Assembly (NCBI RefSeq): GCF_003994855.1
Contig: NZ_CP034142.1
Span: 2,294,001 to 2,358,000 of the forward strand
Direction of reading: 5' to 3'
DNA: 64,000 bases
Source of the DNA: Marinobacter sp. NP-4(2019)
GTDB taxonomy: Bacteria; Pseudomonadota; Gammaproteobacteria; Pseudomonadales; Oleiphilaceae
Shown here: positions 16,519 through 24,621 of the stretch, in pieces
Layout of the letters: every line of letters starts with the position of its first letter
Numbering within the stretch: position 1 is the stretch's first letter
Translations under genes and position numbers: made by a program
The notes under the pieces: generated by a model
Told to the model about the DNA's origin: nothing
The model's input: the letters and a program-made list of their open reading frames with translations, nothing else
The model's database searches: none

Positions 16519-18270
16519 TTAGTTCTTCAGCGACTGCTTACGCCAAGAACTAACCGCTGTGGGTAAGTCGTTCTCAGCATCACTGCCTGACCAACAATCC
16601 CAAAATGGTATGGTGGCGCTCACAGGTTCATTGATAGGCTTGGCAACCCGAATTCGTGTAGGGAGCAGCGTCGCATCTCCCACCACAAGTGCCTCACCTG
16701 TATCCAATACCGGCAAGAGGTCTCCAAAGCTGCCTAGAGAGTCCGGTAAAAGGCGTTTAACGACCGACTGGTCTTCTCCGTTAGTGAGCCTCATTGCCAC
16801 AACGTTGCTGCACTGACTGACCACTGTTCTGTTCAGCTCGGCCGGCCTTTGACTGATAACAACCAGCCCAACACCATATTTCCTGCCTTCTTTAGCCACT
16901 CTCTCAAAAATTTTCACCGAGTTATCAGTCGCGCTGGAATTGATATCTTGTGGAATATAAAGGTGGGCCTCGTCACAAAAAAGAGCAATGGGATGCCGAC
17001 TCTCAAACGTTTGCCATTGCTGAATTGAAAATATTAGGCGCGCAACCATTCCGAGAATAAGGGGGAGGATATCCGACGGCACCTCAGAGAAGTCAACGAC
17101 TTTAACGCCTCCCTTATCTTCCTTCTGTGCTGCCCTTCCACCCATCAACAAACCGACGAGCTGGTCCAGCCACTCAAATGCCAAAGACTCTTCGCCACTC
17201 GGGAACAAGAAACCAAGACGCCGATCCTCCGTTTTACTAGCAAAACGCTGTATCAAACGACTGAGCTTTCCGTTGAAATCACCTTTTATAGGTTTACCGC
17301 TGGAGCCTTTGACCATCTCATCGTTAAGCTCCTCTAGCTGATTCTTGACATCTTCGATTTTGAAGGGAATTGGGCTATCAATGGTAAAGTTCGCCAATAC
17401 ATCTTTGTGATTACCAGATTCCAGATACGCTTTCTTGGCCTCAACAATGGCTCGAGACATGACCATGGCCTGGTTCGGCGCATTTTGGTCAGTCCTGTCG
17501 ACAAACATCGACAGTAGTGCCTCATAACTTAGTAACCAATAGGGTAAGTGAATTACCCCATCGCGTAGTCCTCGTTGCTCTTCAATATCACCTGGTCCAG
17601 CGACCCTTAGATGTTTGAACCCCTCGCTGGTCAGGGACCGATATTCTCCATGGATGTCAAATACAATAGCGTTGGCATTAGACAGGTCTGCGACTTGCTC
17701 AAGCATTCTGGCTGTAGTCCAAGATTTACCTGAGCCGGTACTGCCAACCACTACAGCGTGACGTTGAAAAAGCTTGTTTCCATTCAAGAACGCTTCAGCG
17801 TCTTGGTCTAAAGTGTAATTTCCCAAGGAAAGACGTTGGCCATCTCCACTAACCGAAGAAATCACCTGCATGAATTTAGTCAAACGCTCGCCCTCGAGAG
17901 AAAAACAATTGGCGTCAATTTCAGGCACTGTTTCCAAGGTACGTCGGAACACATCACGCTGAGTACCCATGACGTCTATCAAGGTACCGATTAGCGACAC
18001 GCGAAGCATGTTTACTTCGGGCAACGCCTCTTCGACTCCCATGTTGTCAGGCTCAGATTCTTCAAGCTTGGTTTCTATGGCGGTTCTGGTAATTTTTTGA
18101 ATTACCCCAATCAAATGCTGACCAGCAAGACTGCTTTGGAGAACAGCTAGTCGGTTAACTTGCAGTCGACGGAGAGATTCAACATCGTCCACTTGCACCA
18201 CGACCGTTGCAGTATCTACGGAGATGACCTTCCCTAGCGCTTCATGATCTTCATAATCAAAAATGCTCAC
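16519..18270 (-). CDS. HerA-like ATPase of a SIR2-HerA defence system
   Basis: About 583 residues of a HerA/FtsK-type (DUF87) hexameric ATPase. An N-terminal HAS-barrel region is followed by Walker A GSTGSGKSW (about residue 178-186), a Walker B-like LFCDEAHLYIP and a conserved VVISQRPAEL segment. In known SIR2-HerA systems HerA forms a hexamer that assembles with the SIR2 protein, and the complex depletes NAD and/or cuts DNA upon phage infection. I place the start at the GTG at 18270 because GGAG lies 7 bases upstream; a TTG at 18276 overlapping the SIR2 stop is possible but too close to it. Tight coupling with the SIR2 gene supports a single two-gene unit. Confidence 0.9.
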   Translation of the reverse strand: MSIFDYEDHEALGKVISVDTATVVVQVDDVESLRRLQVNRLAVLQSSLAGQHLIGVIQKITRTAIETKLEESEPDNMGVEEALPEVNMLRVSLIGTLIDVMGTQRDVFRRTLETVPEIDANCFSLEGERLTKFMQVISSVSGDGQRLSLGNYTLDQDAEAFLNGNKLFQRHAVVVGSTGSGKSWTTARMLEQVADLSNANAIVFDIHGEYRSLTSEGFKHLRVAGPGDIEEQRGLRDGVIHLPYWLLSYEALLSMFVDRTDQNAPNQAMVMSRAIVEAKKAYLESGNHKDVLANFTIDSPIPFKIEDVKNQLEELNDEMVKGSSGKPIKGDFNGKLSRLIQRFASKTEDRRLGFLFPSGEESLAFEWLDQLVGLLMGGRAAQKEDKGGVKVVDFSEVPSDILPLILGMVARLIFSIQQWQTFESRHPIALFCDEAHLYIPQDINSSATDNSVKIFERVAKEGRKYGVGLVVISQRPAELNRTVVSQCSNVVAMRLTNGEDQSVVKRLLPDSLGSFGDLLPVLDTGEALVVGDATLLPTRIRVAKPINEPVSATIPFWDCWSGSDAENDLPTAVSSWRKQSLKN

Positions 18271-18272
18271 GT

Positions 18273-19304
18273 TCAAGCTCCAATCGTGACATCGAGAAAT
18301 TTATCTAGTTGCCAAAGACTTTGATCGGGTAGATGAAACCCGTCGGGGGCGAAATGCGTGTAGATCATCGTGCCCCCCTCACATTCTTCCATTGCCAAGA
18401 ACTGACGACACTTACCTTTGAACAGGAAATCCTTGGCAGTATCCGTAAGCTCCTTGGTGATTATTACAGTGGGGGTATTATTACCCCGGCATCTCTCAAC
18501 TAACTTCGTCTGCAGATGCTCATCATTAAATCCGAACCCTATGCAGAGATAAGACCTAGCCGCATCAATCGCACTATCAGCAGCCCCAATAATGGTCCTG
18601 AAAGGTTCCTGATACCCCCTACGAAATTTGTCGACGCCAGGGGTAATCATAACGGGTGTATACCCCTCAGGTGTCTCCCAGCAGTTTGGAAAGAAGAAAA
18701 CTTGGTCATCCCTATCTTTAAACCAATCAAAGGAGCCATGAACCTTCCAGATACAGACTGTCCGTACAGCTCTACCAGCCTGATGAACCCTCATATTTTC
18801 GTCTCTGGCTCTTCGATTAATGTATCCGTATTCAAACCCAGTGAAATAGGAATACCCCGCTAGGTCGGAAGCATACTCCGCAATGCGGTCATAGTTCGGA
18901 GTAACCACATGGATGGTTTGATGAGTACTCTGAAACAGGAAGTGATAAAGCCTTGATAGGGGCAGTGATTCTCTTTCGGATATTGCTCTCAAGAACACAT
19001 CGTGATCGTGAGGAAACAGGAAGGAACGAGTTGAATGGACAATGTGGTCTGTAAGGTGTTCGGACAATCTTGTCTTGGTCAACGCTGACTCAAGGTCAAG
19101 CTGATCAAGCGATTCGCTAAACTGGTTCCAGCCTTGCGCATCTTCAGGGGACATACCTTTGGGCGGGTTTTCTTTGATATGCGCCCCTAGAGGCCACATT
19201 CCTGGGATTCCATGCGCTGCTGAAGCCCCGCTACCAAGAAGAACTACAGGTGTCTTTGACACACACTCTTGCGCAAACTCGATGGCTTTATCGAAATCTG
19301 ACAT
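18273..19304 (-). CDS. SIR2-family NADase/effector of a SIR2-HerA defence system
   Basis: A 343-aa SIR2-domain protein (SIR2_2 type). Visible motifs: the NAD-binding GSGASAAHG (24-32), TPNYDR with Asn137, and VHGS with the catalytic His189. It has no zinc-binding cysteine cluster, as expected of defence NADases rather than deacetylases. The ATG at 19304 gives a natural N-terminus; a TTG ten codons upstream is an alternative. It is followed directly by the HerA ATPase gene. The two genes close the right end of the tRNA-Leu island, about 155 bp from the tRNA. Confidence 0.9.
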   Translation of the reverse strand: MSDFDKAIEFAQECVSKTPVVLLGSGASAAHGIPGMWPLGAHIKENPPKGMSPEDAQGWNQFSESLDQLDLESALTKTRLSEHLTDHIVHSTRSFLFPHDHDVFLRAISERESLPLSRLYHFLFQSTHQTIHVVTPNYDRIAEYASDLAGYSYFTGFEYGYINRRARDENMRVHQAGRAVRTVCIWKVHGSFDWFKDRDDQVFFFPNCWETPEGYTPVMITPGVDKFRRGYQEPFRTIIGAADSAIDAARSYLCIGFGFNDEHLQTKLVERCRGNNTPTVIITKELTDTAKDFLFKGKCRQFLAMEECEGGTMIYTHFAPDGFHLPDQSLWQLDKFLDVTIGA

Positions 19305-19383
19305 TTGCTGGCATCCGTTCCCTGCCCCGTCCAAAAGAGGTAATACGAATAAACAAAATTGACGAAATTTGCAATCAAAAACT

Positions 19384-19402
19384 GTCTACATTATGTCTAC
19401 AT
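19384..19402. repeat. paired GTCTACAT boxes, candidate integrase arm sites (right)
   Basis: GTCTACATTATGTCTACAT, 57 bp from the tRNA 3' end, matches the 19-bp element at 8580-8598 at 17 positions and has the same 11-bp period and orientation. Sharing by both ends suggests integrase or excisionase binding sites. Confidence 0.5.
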
Positions 19403-19458
19403 TTCAATTTATGGATTGAGCGCAGACTAAGAGCTTCAATTTAACTTATTGATTTATA

Positions 19459-19545
19459 TGGTGCCCGGAGCCGGAATCGAACCGGCACGACCGTGAGGTC
19501 GAGAGATTTTAAGTCTCTTGTGTCTACCAATTTCACCATCCGGGC
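19459..19545 (-). tRNA. tRNA-Leu (anticodon UAA)
   Basis: An 87-nt tRNA with encoded CCA. Acceptor GCCCGGA pairs with TCCGGGC; the anticodon stem AGAGA/TCTCT holds loop CTTAAAA, giving anticodon UAA; a long variable arm (GACC-TCAC-GGTC type) is typical of class II leucine tRNA. Its 3' 56 bases are duplicated at 8394-8449, so this gene is the integration target of the island. Confidence 0.95.
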
Positions 19546-19664
19546 ATTCGGAGGGAGGTTTTGAGGGGCAGAATTGTATAAGGCCGTGTGGGCTAACGCA
19601 ATTCCAATTGCGTCTTCGGGTTTCTGCTGGTTGTTTTACAACCGCTTGACCTGGCGAAGAAAGA

Positions 19665-20288
19665 TCACACCGGTTTAGCAGCCCTGCCCTTGTAGATATA
19701 GCCTGCGATCTTCGGGGTTTTCGGTACGTAGAGGTTCTCCAGCTCCAGGATGTTGAACCCCGCCTCCCTGAGCAGGTCCGCTATCGGACGGTTCAGGTGG
19801 CAGCCGCCGGCCAATTTCTTCCAGGTCGGGGTAATTCGATGTTGCCACTTGCGAACGCCCTGGTCACAGGACTCACCGTGTTCCAGGAACAGCAATTCTC
19901 CACCGGGTCTGAGTACCCGCTTCATCTGCTCCAGCGCGGCCTGCCAGTCCGGGATGGTGCACAGGGTAAACGTCAGCAGAACGGTGTCCACGCTGTCATC
20001 GGGCAGCGGGATTTTCTCTCCCGGCAGGTCCAGCCATTCCACTTTTACCGGTGACCGGCCAAGGTTCCCCCGGGCTTTACGGCGCATGCCTTCGGAGGGC
20101 TCCAGCCCGTAGACCAGGGTGACATTGTCCGGGTTGTAGAACTCAAGGTTGATGGCTGACCCCATGCCGACTTCCAGCACGACGCCCCTGGCGTTTGGCA
20201 CCACCTGACTACGCAGCTTCATCACCTGGCCGACGGAGCATGCCCGGTCTATGATATGAGGCAGTATTTTGTCTTCGTAAAAGCTCAT
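19665..20288 (-). CDS. class I SAM-dependent methyltransferase
   Basis: A 207-aa methyltransferase (methyltransf_11 type) with motif I VVLEVGMGSAINLEFY, an acidic motif II, the LLTFTLCTIPDW motif and the post-motif RVLRPGGELLFLEHG. The start at MSFYED is preferred over a codon four residues upstream because it matches the usual N-terminus (SFYEDKILPHIID). Related proteins are annotated as UbiE/phospholipid-like methyltransferases; the substrate is not determinable. It is divergent from cioAB, with an ANR-type box between. Confidence 0.8.
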   Translation of the reverse strand: MSFYEDKILPHIIDRACSVGQVMKLRSQVVPNARGVVLEVGMGSAINLEFYNPDNVTLVYGLEPSEGMRRKARGNLGRSPVKVEWLDLPGEKIPLPDDSVDTVLLTFTLCTIPDWQAALEQMKRVLRPGGELLFLEHGESCDQGVRKWQHRITPTWKKLAGGCHLNRPIADLLREAGFNILELENLYVPKTPKIAGYIYKGRAAKPV

Positions 20289-20302
20289 GGGGTTCACCAT
20301 AC

Positions 20303-20316
20303 TTGTTTTAGATCAA
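20303..20316. promoter_or_regulatory. FNR/ANR-type box
   Basis: TTGTTTTAGATCAA matches the consensus TTGAT-N4-ATCAA at nine of ten conserved positions. It lies between the divergent methyltransferase and cioA genes. Oxygen-responsive control of bd-type oxidases by FNR/ANR proteins is well known in this group; regulation here is inferred. Confidence 0.45.
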
Positions 20317-20473
20317 GGACAATGAATTCTGTCCTATTGGTTAGGGTCCTGTTTTTAGTAGCATGACCCGCATCTGCCGGTAATAACAACTTTACAACAT
20401 GAGCTCAGGCAGCGGCCGAACGGGTGCGCTTTGCCCGTTTTTGTAACGTGTGGGTAGTTACCGGAGGGTTCCC

Positions 20474-21904
20474 ATGGAACTAGATCCTCTCATCCTATCG
20501 CGAATTCAGTTCGCGTTTGTGGTGTCATTTCACGCCATTTTCCCGGTGTTTACCATCGGGCTTGCCTCCTTCATAGCCGTACTGGAAGGCCTTGCCTTTA
20601 AAACCCGAAACCCGATCTGGGAAAAGCTCTCGGCATTCTGGACCAAGGTCTTTGCCGTGGTCTTCGGTATGGGAGTGGTCTCCGGTATCGTGATGTCATT
20701 CCAATTCGGTACCAACTGGAGCAACTTTGCTCAGGCATCCGCCAACTATCTCGGCCCGATTCTGAGCTATGAGGTGATCACCGCTTTCTTCCTGGAAGCG
20801 GCTTTCCTGGGTGTACTGCTGTTCGGGCGTGACAAGGTTCCAGCCGGGGTTCACCTGTTTGCCGCGATCATGGTTGCCACCGGTACGTTCATTTCATCGT
20901 TCTGGATACTGTCAGCCAACAGCTGGATGCAGACCCCGGCCGGTACGGAACTTCGGGATGGCGTGTTCTATGTAACGTCCTGGAGTGAGGCTATTTTCAA
21001 CCCCTCCTTCCCCTACCGGTTTCTGCATATGGGGTTGGCGTCATTCCTGACCGGTAGTTTTGTGGTTGCCGGGGTCAGTGCCTGGTACCTGCTCAAAGGC
21101 AGGGAGGTCGAGGCTAACCGCAAGGCACTGTCCATGTGTCTTTGGCTGTTGTTGTTTATTGCGCCGGCCCAGGCAGTAGTGGGCGATTTCCACGGCCTGA
21201 ACACCCTGGAACACCAGCCTATGAAGGTCGCGGCGATGGAGGGTAACTGGGAAACGTCCCGCCATGTGCCGTTGTTGCTGTTTGCAATTCCGGATCAGGA
21301 AAACCAGACCAACCGGTTCGAGATTGCGATTCCCAGTCTGGCCAGCTTCATTCTGACCCACGAGTGGGACGGTGAAGTACCGGGTCTGAATGAGGTGGCA
21401 GTTGAGGAGCAGCCTCCGGTTGCGATTGTGTTCTGGTCTTTCCGGATCATGGTCGGTCTTGGCATGTTGATGATTCTGTTTGCGGTAACCGGCCTGGTGC
21501 TCCGTTCCGGCGGTCGTTACTGGCGTACCGGCTGGTACCTGCAGGGTTTGCGGTTCATGAGCATTGCACCGTTCATTGCCGTGCTCACCGGCTGGTTCGT
21601 CACCGAGGTGGGTCGGGCTCCGTGGCTGGTTTATGGGATGATGACTCAGGCTGAGTCCGTCACGCCCTCTCTGACCGGTGGCATGGCGTTGTTCACGCTC
21701 ATCGGCTATATCGTGGTGTACGCTCTGGTGTTCTCTGCAGGCGTCTATTACCTGATGCGGGTGCTGTATGTGGGGCTGGAAGACAAGCACGATGAAGACG
21801 AGCATGAAGCAGAACGTCCGGCACGGCCGTTTTCGGCCACCCATGTGCCGTTTGAATACGGCAACGACAAGCCAAACAACCCCGCCAACCAGGGAGGTCA
21901 CTGA
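20474..21904 (+). CDS. cydA: cytochrome bd-type quinol oxidase subunit I (CIO type)
   Basis: A 476-aa protein starting at an ATG after GGAGGG. It has about nine membrane segments, the N-terminal haem-ligand histidine (His20 in FHAIF), a second histidine in RFLHMGLAS, the GDFHGLNTLEHQP signature and GRAPW. The Q-loop is short, which places it with the cyanide-insensitive CIO (CioA) subgroup rather than the long-loop E. coli form. It catalyses quinol oxidation and oxygen reduction in the cytoplasmic membrane. Subunit II follows 2 bp later, and the CydDC assembly exporter follows that. Confidence 0.95.
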   Translation: MELDPLILSRIQFAFVVSFHAIFPVFTIGLASFIAVLEGLAFKTRNPIWEKLSAFWTKVFAVVFGMGVVSGIVMSFQFGTNWSNFAQASANYLGPILSYEVITAFFLEAAFLGVLLFGRDKVPAGVHLFAAIMVATGTFISSFWILSANSWMQTPAGTELRDGVFYVTSWSEAIFNPSFPYRFLHMGLASFLTGSFVVAGVSAWYLLKGREVEANRKALSMCLWLLLFIAPAQAVVGDFHGLNTLEHQPMKVAAMEGNWETSRHVPLLLFAIPDQENQTNRFEIAIPSLASFILTHEWDGEVPGLNEVAVEEQPPVAIVFWSFRIMVGLGMLMILFAVTGLVLRSGGRYWRTGWYLQGLRFMSIAPFIAVLTGWFVTEVGRAPWLVYGMMTQAESVTPSLTGGMALFTLIGYIVVYALVFSAGVYYLMRVLYVGLEDKHDEDEHEAERPARPFSATHVPFEYGNDKPNNPANQGGH

Positions 21905-21906
21905 TT

Positions 21907-22908
21907 ATGGAACTGTTTGATCTGCCCCTGATATGGGCGTTCATTATCGGCTTCGGCATCATCATGTATGTGCTGATGGACGGCTTCGATCTCGGGGTTG
22001 GCATTCTCTTCCCCTTTGCACCCAATGAGGAAAGCCGGGACACCATGATGAATTCGGTGGCCCCGGTGTGGGACGGTAACGAAACCTGGCTGGTTCTGGG
22101 TGGCGCCGGTCTGTTGGCGGCCTTTCCGATGGTGTATTCCATCTTCCTGCCCGCGCTTTACATCGGTGTGTTCCTGCTGCTGGCTGGTCTGATCTTCCGC
22201 GGCGTGGCGTTCGAGTTTCGGTTCAAGGCCCGCACCTCCCGCTATCTGTGGAACTGGGCTTTTGCCGGCGGCTCCACCGTGGCGGCGTTTGCCCAGGGCG
22301 CGGTGGTTGGCGCCTATATCCAGGGTTTTGAGACGGCCGATGGGGTTTACGTCGGGGGGGCTCTGGACTGGCTCACACCGTTCACCGTGCTTACGGGCCT
22401 CGGTATACTCGCCGGCTACGCCCTGCTCGGGTCCACCTGGTTGATCATGAAGACTGAGGGTCGGCTGCAGGAATGGGCCTACAGAATCACCCTGCCATTG
22501 TTGGCCGGGGTGCTGGTGGTGTTCGGCATTATCAGCGTCTGGACGCCGTTCGTGGACGATATGGTGCGGGAACGCTGGTTCTCCAATCTGTCCGTCATCT
22601 GGATTCTGCCGGTGCTGACACTGCTCTGTGCGTTCCAGATTTTCCGGTCGGTCCGCAACCGCTTCGAGGGTATGCCGTTTGTGGCGACCATGGGGTTGTT
22701 TATCTTCACCTACCTGGGCCTGATCGTCAGTCGCTGGCCGTATGTGGTGCCGCCGGAATACACGTTGTGGGACGCCGCTTCCGCCTATGAATCGCAACTG
22801 TTCCTGCTACTGGGCCTGTTGTTCGTGATTCCCATTGTGCTGGTCTATACCGCCTGGACCTACTGGGTGTTCCGGGGCAAGGTCCGCGCCGGGGAGGGCT
22901 ATCACTAA
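21907..22908 (+). CDS. cydB: cytochrome bd-type quinol oxidase subunit II
   Basis: 333 residues with eight hydrophobic segments and the family signature at the N-terminus (DGFDLGVGILFPF). The start lies 2 bp after cydA's stop in an AGGGAGGT context, so translation is coupled. Subunit II packs against subunit I to form the oxidase. No small CydX-type gene is seen between this gene and cydD, which begins immediately after the stop codon. Confidence 0.95.
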   Translation: MELFDLPLIWAFIIGFGIIMYVLMDGFDLGVGILFPFAPNEESRDTMMNSVAPVWDGNETWLVLGGAGLLAAFPMVYSIFLPALYIGVFLLLAGLIFRGVAFEFRFKARTSRYLWNWAFAGGSTVAAFAQGAVVGAYIQGFETADGVYVGGALDWLTPFTVLTGLGILAGYALLGSTWLIMKTEGRLQEWAYRITLPLLAGVLVVFGIISVWTPFVDDMVRERWFSNLSVIWILPVLTLLCAFQIFRSVRNRFEGMPFVATMGLFIFTYLGLIVSRWPYVVPPEYTLWDAASAYESQLFLLLGLLFVIPIVLVYTAWTYWVFRGKVRAGEGYH

Positions 22909-24621
22909 GTGGCTGAACCGCAGGCTGGCAGTAGCGGAGAAAGGACCTCACCCACCAGCCAACGGACCGTCAGGCAATGGCTGTCGGAACTGGCCCGGGG
23001 CAACCGTCTGTGGATCCGCAGTACGGTTGTTGCGGGTACGGTTGCCGGCATTGCCACGATCGTGCAGATGGTCATTCTCGCCCGGATTATCCACCTGGGC
23101 GTCATCGATGAAGTTCCGGTTGCGGAACTCACTCCCCTCTTCCTCTGGCTAATCCTGGCGATCGTTATCCGTGCCACGGGGCAGGGTTTCCAGACCCGGC
23201 TTGCTGCCCGGTGCAGCGAGCGGGTCCGGCGTGATGCCCGCCGCCAGATTCACAAACACTGGCAGGCGACTGGGCCGGTTGCCCTGGGCCAGTCCTCGGC
23301 CGGCACCCTGGCGCGGGAATGGATTGATCATGTCGAAGCCCTGCACGGTTATTTTGCGCGGTTTCTGCCGCAAATGATCCTGTCGGTTGTGGTGCCGTTG
23401 CTGATTCTGATTCTGGTTTTCTGGCTGGACTGGTTGGCCGGAATGTTTCTGCTGTTATCAGCGCCCTTGATACCGCTGTTCATGGCGCTGGTGGGTATGG
23501 GCGCGGAGAAGCTGAACCAGCAGCATTTCGAGACCATCAGCCGGCTCTCGGGGCAGTTTCTGGACAAGGTGCGGGGGCTGACAACCCTTCAGCTTTTTGG
23601 TCAGACGGCCGACGCCACGGAGCTTATCCGTAAACGCTCGGACCATTACCGGCGCATCACCATGAAGACCCTGCGTGTGGCCTTCCTCTCTTCCGCGGTA
23701 CTGGAGTTTTTTGCCTCCGTGGCTATTGCCGTGATTGCCATCTACATCGGTTTTGGCTTGCTGGGCTACATCACTTATGGCCCGTCGGAAGACCTGACCC
23801 TGTATTCCGGGCTGCTGATTCTATTGCTCGCTCCGGAGTTCTTTCAGCCGTTGCGGACACTCTCCCAACACTATCATGATCGTGCGGCCGCACTTGGGGC
23901 GGGCGCAGAAATCCTGCAAAGACTGAGAACGCCGGTGGATAGCCATCGCCACTCGCAACCCGTCGATGCCGGCAACGCGGGCGATGTTATTGAACTGGAC
24001 TCGGTGTCGGTGGCATTTCGGGCTGATCACGATGTGCTGAAGGACGTTTCGCTGGTTATTCCCAGGGGCGACGTCATCGCCCTGACCGGCCCTTCAGGTG
24101 GTGGCAAGTCAACGCTTTTGCATCTGCTGGCCGGGTTCATGGCACCAGACAGCGGCAGGATTCACCTGTTTGCCCAGTCACCCGGCAGTTTCCGTTTTGG
24201 CTGGCTCGGGCAAAAAGGCTTCCTGGTTCAGGGGACCTGGGCGGACAACCTCCGCCTGACCACGCCGGATGCCTCGGACGTTGCCATCGACACGGCCTTG
24301 CGCAATGTTGGCCTGGGCCCCCTGCTGGACAGCCGGCGGGACGGAATCAACAGTCTTGTGTCCGAGGACGGCCAGGGCCTGTCCGGCGGGCAGGCCCGGC
24401 GCCTGAGCCTGGCACGTATTTTTCTGGCGGATTACGACCTGATCCTGCTGGACGAGCCCACGGCGGGCCTGGACAGCGATAGCGAGGTGTTTGTACTGGA
24501 GGCGCTGCACAAACTGGCGGTGGCCGGTAAAACGCTGATCTTCTCAACCCACCACCAGGCGCTGCTCACACTGGCCAATCGGGTACTGCTGGTTTCCGCC
24601 GGGGAGGTGCGCAATGCGTGA
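22909..24621 (+). CDS. cydD: CydD, ABC exporter subunit for cytochrome bd assembly
   Basis: A 570-aa half-transporter starting with GTG directly after the cydB stop codon. An N-terminal six-helix transmembrane domain is followed by a nucleotide-binding domain with Walker A GPSGGGKST, signature LSGGQARRLSLAR and Walker B LILLDEPTAG. CydDC exports cysteine/glutathione or haem-related thiols and is needed for haem insertion into the bd oxidase. It overlaps cydC by 8 bp. Confidence 0.92.
   Translation: MAEPQAGSSGERTSPTSQRTVRQWLSELARGNRLWIRSTVVAGTVAGIATIVQMVILARIIHLGVIDEVPVAELTPLFLWLILAIVIRATGQGFQTRLAARCSERVRRDARRQIHKHWQATGPVALGQSSAGTLAREWIDHVEALHGYFARFLPQMILSVVVPLLILILVFWLDWLAGMFLLLSAPLIPLFMALVGMGAEKLNQQHFETISRLSGQFLDKVRGLTTLQLFGQTADATELIRKRSDHYRRITMKTLRVAFLSSAVLEFFASVAIAVIAIYIGFGLLGYITYGPSEDLTLYSGLLILLLAPEFFQPLRTLSQHYHDRAAALGAGAEILQRLRTPVDSHRHSQPVDAGNAGDVIELDSVSVAFRADHDVLKDVSLVIPRGDVIALTGPSGGGKSTLLHLLAGFMAPDSGRIHLFAQSPGSFRFGWLGQKGFLVQGTWADNLRLTTPDASDVAIDTALRNVGLGPLLDSRRDGINSLVSEDGQGLSGGQARRLSLARIFLADYDLILLDEPTAGLDSDSEVFVLEALHKLAVAGKTLIFSTHHQALLTLANRVLLVSAGEVRNA

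Larger units (their letters stand above)
8394..19458. mobile_element. integrative island at tRNA-Leu (integrase, AlpA, GpA-type rep, RM, SIR2-HerA)
   Basis: About 11 kb bounded by a 56-bp partial tRNA copy on the left and the intact tRNA-Leu(UAA) on the right. Contents in order: integrase, hypothetical, AlpA-like regulator, HUH replication endonuclease, MmeI-like restriction-methyltransferase, HerA ATPase, SIR2 protein. No capsid, tail or packaging gene is present, so it looks like a satellite-like or integrative replicating element with defence cargo rather than a prophage. Confidence 0.88.
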
